Source of the DNA: Paracoccus sp. (in: a-proteobacteria)
GTDB lineage: Bacteria > Pseudomonadota > Alphaproteobacteria > Rhodobacterales > Rhodobacteraceae
DNA length: 64,000 nt
NCBI RefSeq assembly: GCF_030538695.1
Contig: NZ_JAUNTN010000007.1
Location: 59,562-123,561, forward strand
Direction: 5' to 3'
Within the stretch, counting starts at the first letter, position 1. The number at the start of each line of letters is the position of its first letter. The notes beneath the pieces are model-generated. The model had not been told where the DNA came from. It saw only the letters and a program-made list of their open reading frames with translations, and ran no database searches. This document shows, in pieces, positions 61,475 to 64,000 of this stretch. The translations under genes and the position numbers were made by a program.

Positions 61475-64000
61475 GCCTGTCCGACATTTTCATCAAACGC
61501 CCGGTTCTGTCCACGGTCTTTGCCTTTATGCTGATGCTGCTGGGCATCATGGGCGCGACCAATCTGCAAATCCGGCAATATCCCAAGGTCGATGAATCGG
61601 TGATTACCGTGACCACGGTCTATCCGGGGGCCTCGGCGGATCTGATTCAGGGCTTTGTGACCTCGCCCATCGCCGGGGCGGTCTCGACCGCCGAAGGGGT
61701 GGATTACGTCAGCACCCAGTCGCGCCCCTCGGCCTCGGTCGTGTCGGTGAACATGCGGCTGGGGGCCGATCCCGATGCGGCGCTGACCGAAGTCATGTCC
61801 AAGGTCCAGCAGGTGCGCAGCCAACTGCCCTCGGACGCCGAAGACCCGACCATCGTCAAAGGCACCGGGATGCAGTTCGCCACCATGTATCTGGCGCTGC
61901 AAAACCCGAACATGACGCCGGAACAGGTCACGGAATATATCGAGCGGGTGATCCGCCCGCGCATGTCCACCATCGACGGCGTGGCCGAGGTGCAGATCAT
62001 GGGCGCGGCGAATTACGCCATGCGCGTCTGGATTGACCCGCTGAAACTGGCCAGCCGGGGCCTGACCGCGGCCGAGGTGATGCAGGCCATCAACGCCTCG
62101 AACTTTCTGTCCGCACCGGGCAAGACTGAGGGCGATCTGGTCGCCTATCCGATCACCATGGAATCGACGCTGCAAACCCCGGAAAGTTTCGGGGCCATGC
62201 CGCTCAGCGGGTCAGGCGATGAGGTCGTGCGCCTGCGCGACATCGCACGGGTCGAGATGTCCGCCGCCGACCGTGACATGATCGTTGAGTTCAACGGCCA
62301 GCCCGGCACCTTTCTCGGCGTCTTTCCGACCCCAAGCGCCAACCCGCTGGATACCGCCGCCAATGTGCTGGCCGAACTGCCATCCATCCGCGACACGCTG
62401 CCCGACGGGATGGAGCTGACGCTGATGTATGACGCAACCGAGCAGATTTCAGCCTCGATCCGCGAGGTGCTGCGCACCATCGTCGAGGCCACGCTGATCG
62501 TGTCGGTGGTGATCCTGCTGTTCATGGGGTCGATACGCTCGGTCGCCATGCCGGTGGCAGCAATCCCGCTGTCACTGATCGGCACGCTGTTTCTGATGTT
62601 CGTCGCAGGCTATTCCATCAACCTGCTGACCCTTCTGGCGCTGGTGCTGGCCATCGGGATCGTGGTCGATGACGCCATCGTGGTGGTCGAGAACGTCCAG
62701 CGCCATATCGACGGCGGCATGACACCCATGCAGGCGACTTTTCGTTCGATGCGCGAATTGGTCAGCCCGATCATTGCCACCTCGCTGACACTGGTGGCGG
62801 TGTTCATGCCGCTGTTCTTCACCGGCGGGCTGACCGGCGCACTGTTTCAGGAATTCGCGCTGGCGCTGGCCGGTGCGGTGTTCCTGTCGGGGGTGGTAGC
62901 GCTGACCGTCTCACCCATGATGTCGGCGCGTATCCTGACGGCAGGCGGCCATTCGCGGTTCCAGAAATGGATCGACCGCAATTTTCTGCGCTTCGAAGGC
63001 TGGTATGCCCGGCGGGTGGAATCCTCGCTGGATTACCGGCCGGTGACGCTGTTCATCATGGCGGTTCTGATCGGGGTGACGGGCTATCTGTTCCTGAAAA
63101 CCTCGACCGAGCTGGCCCCCGAGGAAGACGATGGTGCGCTGCTGTCGATCATCGCCGGACCGCCCTATGCCACCACCGACTACACCCGCCGCTACGTCGA
63201 TCAGATCAACGACCTGACCGCCGGGCTGCCCGAGGTCGAGGCCAGCTTCTCGGTCGTCGGCTTTGGCGGCGCGACCAATTCCGGCTTTGCCCTTTGGGCG
63301 CTGAAGGATTGGGCGGATCGTGGCCGCAGCCAGGCACAGATTCAGCAGGATCTGCAAAACCGGCTGGCCCCGCTGGCGGGGGTTCAAGCCTTTGTTTTCG
63401 CGCCGCCTTCGCTGCCGGGGACGGGGGGCGGGCTGCCCATTACCATGGTGGTGCAATCCACCGGCGACCCCGCGCAGGTCTATGAAGTGGCCGAGGAAAT
63501 CAAGAACAAGGCACAGGCTTCGGGCCGGTTCATCGTGGTGCAGAACTCGCTTGCCTATGACACCACCCAGGTGGTGGTCAGCATCGACCGCGACCGCGCG
63601 GCGGCGCTGAACATCCCCGCCAGCCAGATCGGCGCAACTCTGTCGCTGCTGGTCGGCGGTGGTGCGATCGGCCAGTTCGACCGCGACAGCAACAGTTATG
63701 ACATCATCATGCAGGTGCCGCCCGAATACCGCGCCGATCCCGAGCAACTGGGCCAGTTCCGCCTGCGTTCGCTGACCGGGGAAATGGTGCCGCTGTCCGC
63801 CGTGACGCGGATCACGACGGGCGTGGCTTCGGCCAGTATCGAACAGTTCAACCAGCTTAATTCCGCCACCATCTCGGCCCTGCCGCTGCCCGGCGTGACC
63901 ACCGGCGACGGTCTGGCGGAAATCGAAGCCATCGCCCGCCCGCTTCTGCCCGACGGGTTCTTTATCGACTATTCCGGCCAGTCACGCACCGAAAAGACCG
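61471..64000 (+). CDS. RND efflux permease, 5' part
   Basis: The first 843 residues of an RND pump cut by the window end. It starts at GTG 61471, overlapping the adaptor stop. LSDIFIKRPVLSTVFAFMLMLLG is the first membrane helix, IVVDDAIVVVENVQRHID holds the TM4 proton-relay Asp pair, and FFTGGLTGALFQEFALALAGAVFLSG is TM5-6. It is distinct from the 45097 pump (different substrate loops; starts LSDIF, closer to the MexF/AcrD/MdtB group). Substrate unknown; the regulator is the adjacent TetR. Confidence 0.93.
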   Translation, partial: MSLSDIFIKRPVLSTVFAFMLMLLGIMGATNLQIRQYPKVDESVITVTTVYPGASADLIQGFVTSPIAGAVSTAEGVDYVSTQSRPSASVVSVNMRLGADPDAALTEVMSKVQQVRSQLPSDAEDPTIVKGTGMQFATMYLALQNPNMTPEQVTEYIERVIRPRMSTIDGVAEVQIMGAANYAMRVWIDPLKLASRGLTAAEVMQAINASNFLSAPGKTEGDLVAYPITMESTLQTPESFGAMPLSGSGDEVVRLRDIARVEMSAADRDMIVEFNGQPGTFLGVFPTPSANPLDTAANVLAELPSIRDTLPDGMELTLMYDATEQISASIREVLRTIVEATLIVSVVILLFMGSIRSVAMPVAAIPLSLIGTLFLMFVAGYSINLLTLLALVLAIGIVVDDAIVVVENVQRHIDGGMTPMQATFRSMRELVSPIIATSLTLVAVFMPLFFTGGLTGALFQEFALALAGAVFLSGVVALTVSPMMSARILTAGGHSRFQKWIDRNFLRFEGWYARRVESSLDYRPVTLFIMAVLIGVTGYLFLKTSTELAPEEDDGALLSIIAGPPYATTDYTRRYVDQINDLTAGLPEVEASFSVVGFGGATNSGFALWALKDWADRGRSQAQIQQDLQNRLAPLAGVQAFVFAPPSLPGTGGGLPITMVVQSTGDPAQVYEVAEEIKNKAQASGRFIVVQNSLAYDTTQVVVSIDRDRAAALNIPASQIGATLSLLVGGGAIGQFDRDSNSYDIIMQVPPEYRADPEQLGQFRLRSLTGEMVPLSAVTRITTGVASASIEQFNQLNSATISALPLPGVTTGDGLAEIEAIARPLLPDGFFIDYSGQSRTEKT

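Overview
The window looks like chromosome of a denitrifying, flagellated member of the Rhodobacteraceae (Alphaproteobacteria). The grounds are high-GC coding sequence, an rpsT-dnaA-dnaN-recF block next to mutM and ubiE-ubiB, the alphaproteobacterial flagellin regulators FlaF and FlbT, a fused NirDL, and PqiA split into two genes. The genus cannot be named from sequence alone. No tRNA, rRNA, insertion sequence, phage gene or CRISPR array was seen.

Layout. (1) 1-6653: the distal part of a cytochrome cd1 nitrite reductase cluster, nirE(partial)-C-F-DL-G-H-J-N plus a small membrane protein. These genes make heme d1; nirS itself must lie outside the window. Three copies of a 32-bp repeat sit at gene borders here. 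(2) 6691-15401: replication and housekeeping genes. recF, dnaN, dnaA, rpsT, an enoyl-CoA hydratase and mutM are on the minus strand, and ubiE-ubiB on the plus strand. A possible small RNA lies between the hydratase and mutM. (3) 15438-30551: flagellar genes in two blocks around carB. The first has flgD and fliK facing flgJ-like, flgN-like, flagellin, flaF, flbT and a DUF1217 gene; the second is motB-flgE-flgK-flgL-flgI. flgI, flgL and the 3' part of flgK are clearly AT-richer than their surroundings. (4) 30626-43072: a GMC oxidoreductase, a pqiA1-pqiA2-pqiB-pqiC lipid-transport operon, cysQ, pmbA, a DUF2125 periplasmic protein, an atypical crotonase, an orphan phnM and an old-yellow-enzyme gene. 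(5) 43161-51431: a TetR-controlled RND efflux operon with a palindrome closely matching the E. coli AcrR operator, a TonB-dependent siderophore receptor and a DMT exporter. (6) 51447-59617: a divergent cluster of glycosyltransferases and alpha/beta-hydrolase-like proteins of unknown product, ending in a truncated acetyltransferase remnant. (7) 59675-64000: a second TetR repressor with its operator and a second RND pump, cut by the window end.

How the parts work together: region 1 supplies heme d1 for anaerobic nitrite respiration. The flagellar genes encode hook, rod, P-ring and filament parts with their post-transcriptional controls. The pqi genes and the two RND pumps maintain or defend the envelope. 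The best candidate for an undescribed system is region 6. There a serine alpha/beta-hydrolase-like domain with an apparently conserved Ser-Asp-His set is fused once to a methyltransferase-like domain and once to a glycosyltransferase. It is flanked by a glycosyltransferase with a histone-H1-like Lys/Ala tail and by a large protein whose N-terminal half may be a decayed glycosyltransferase.
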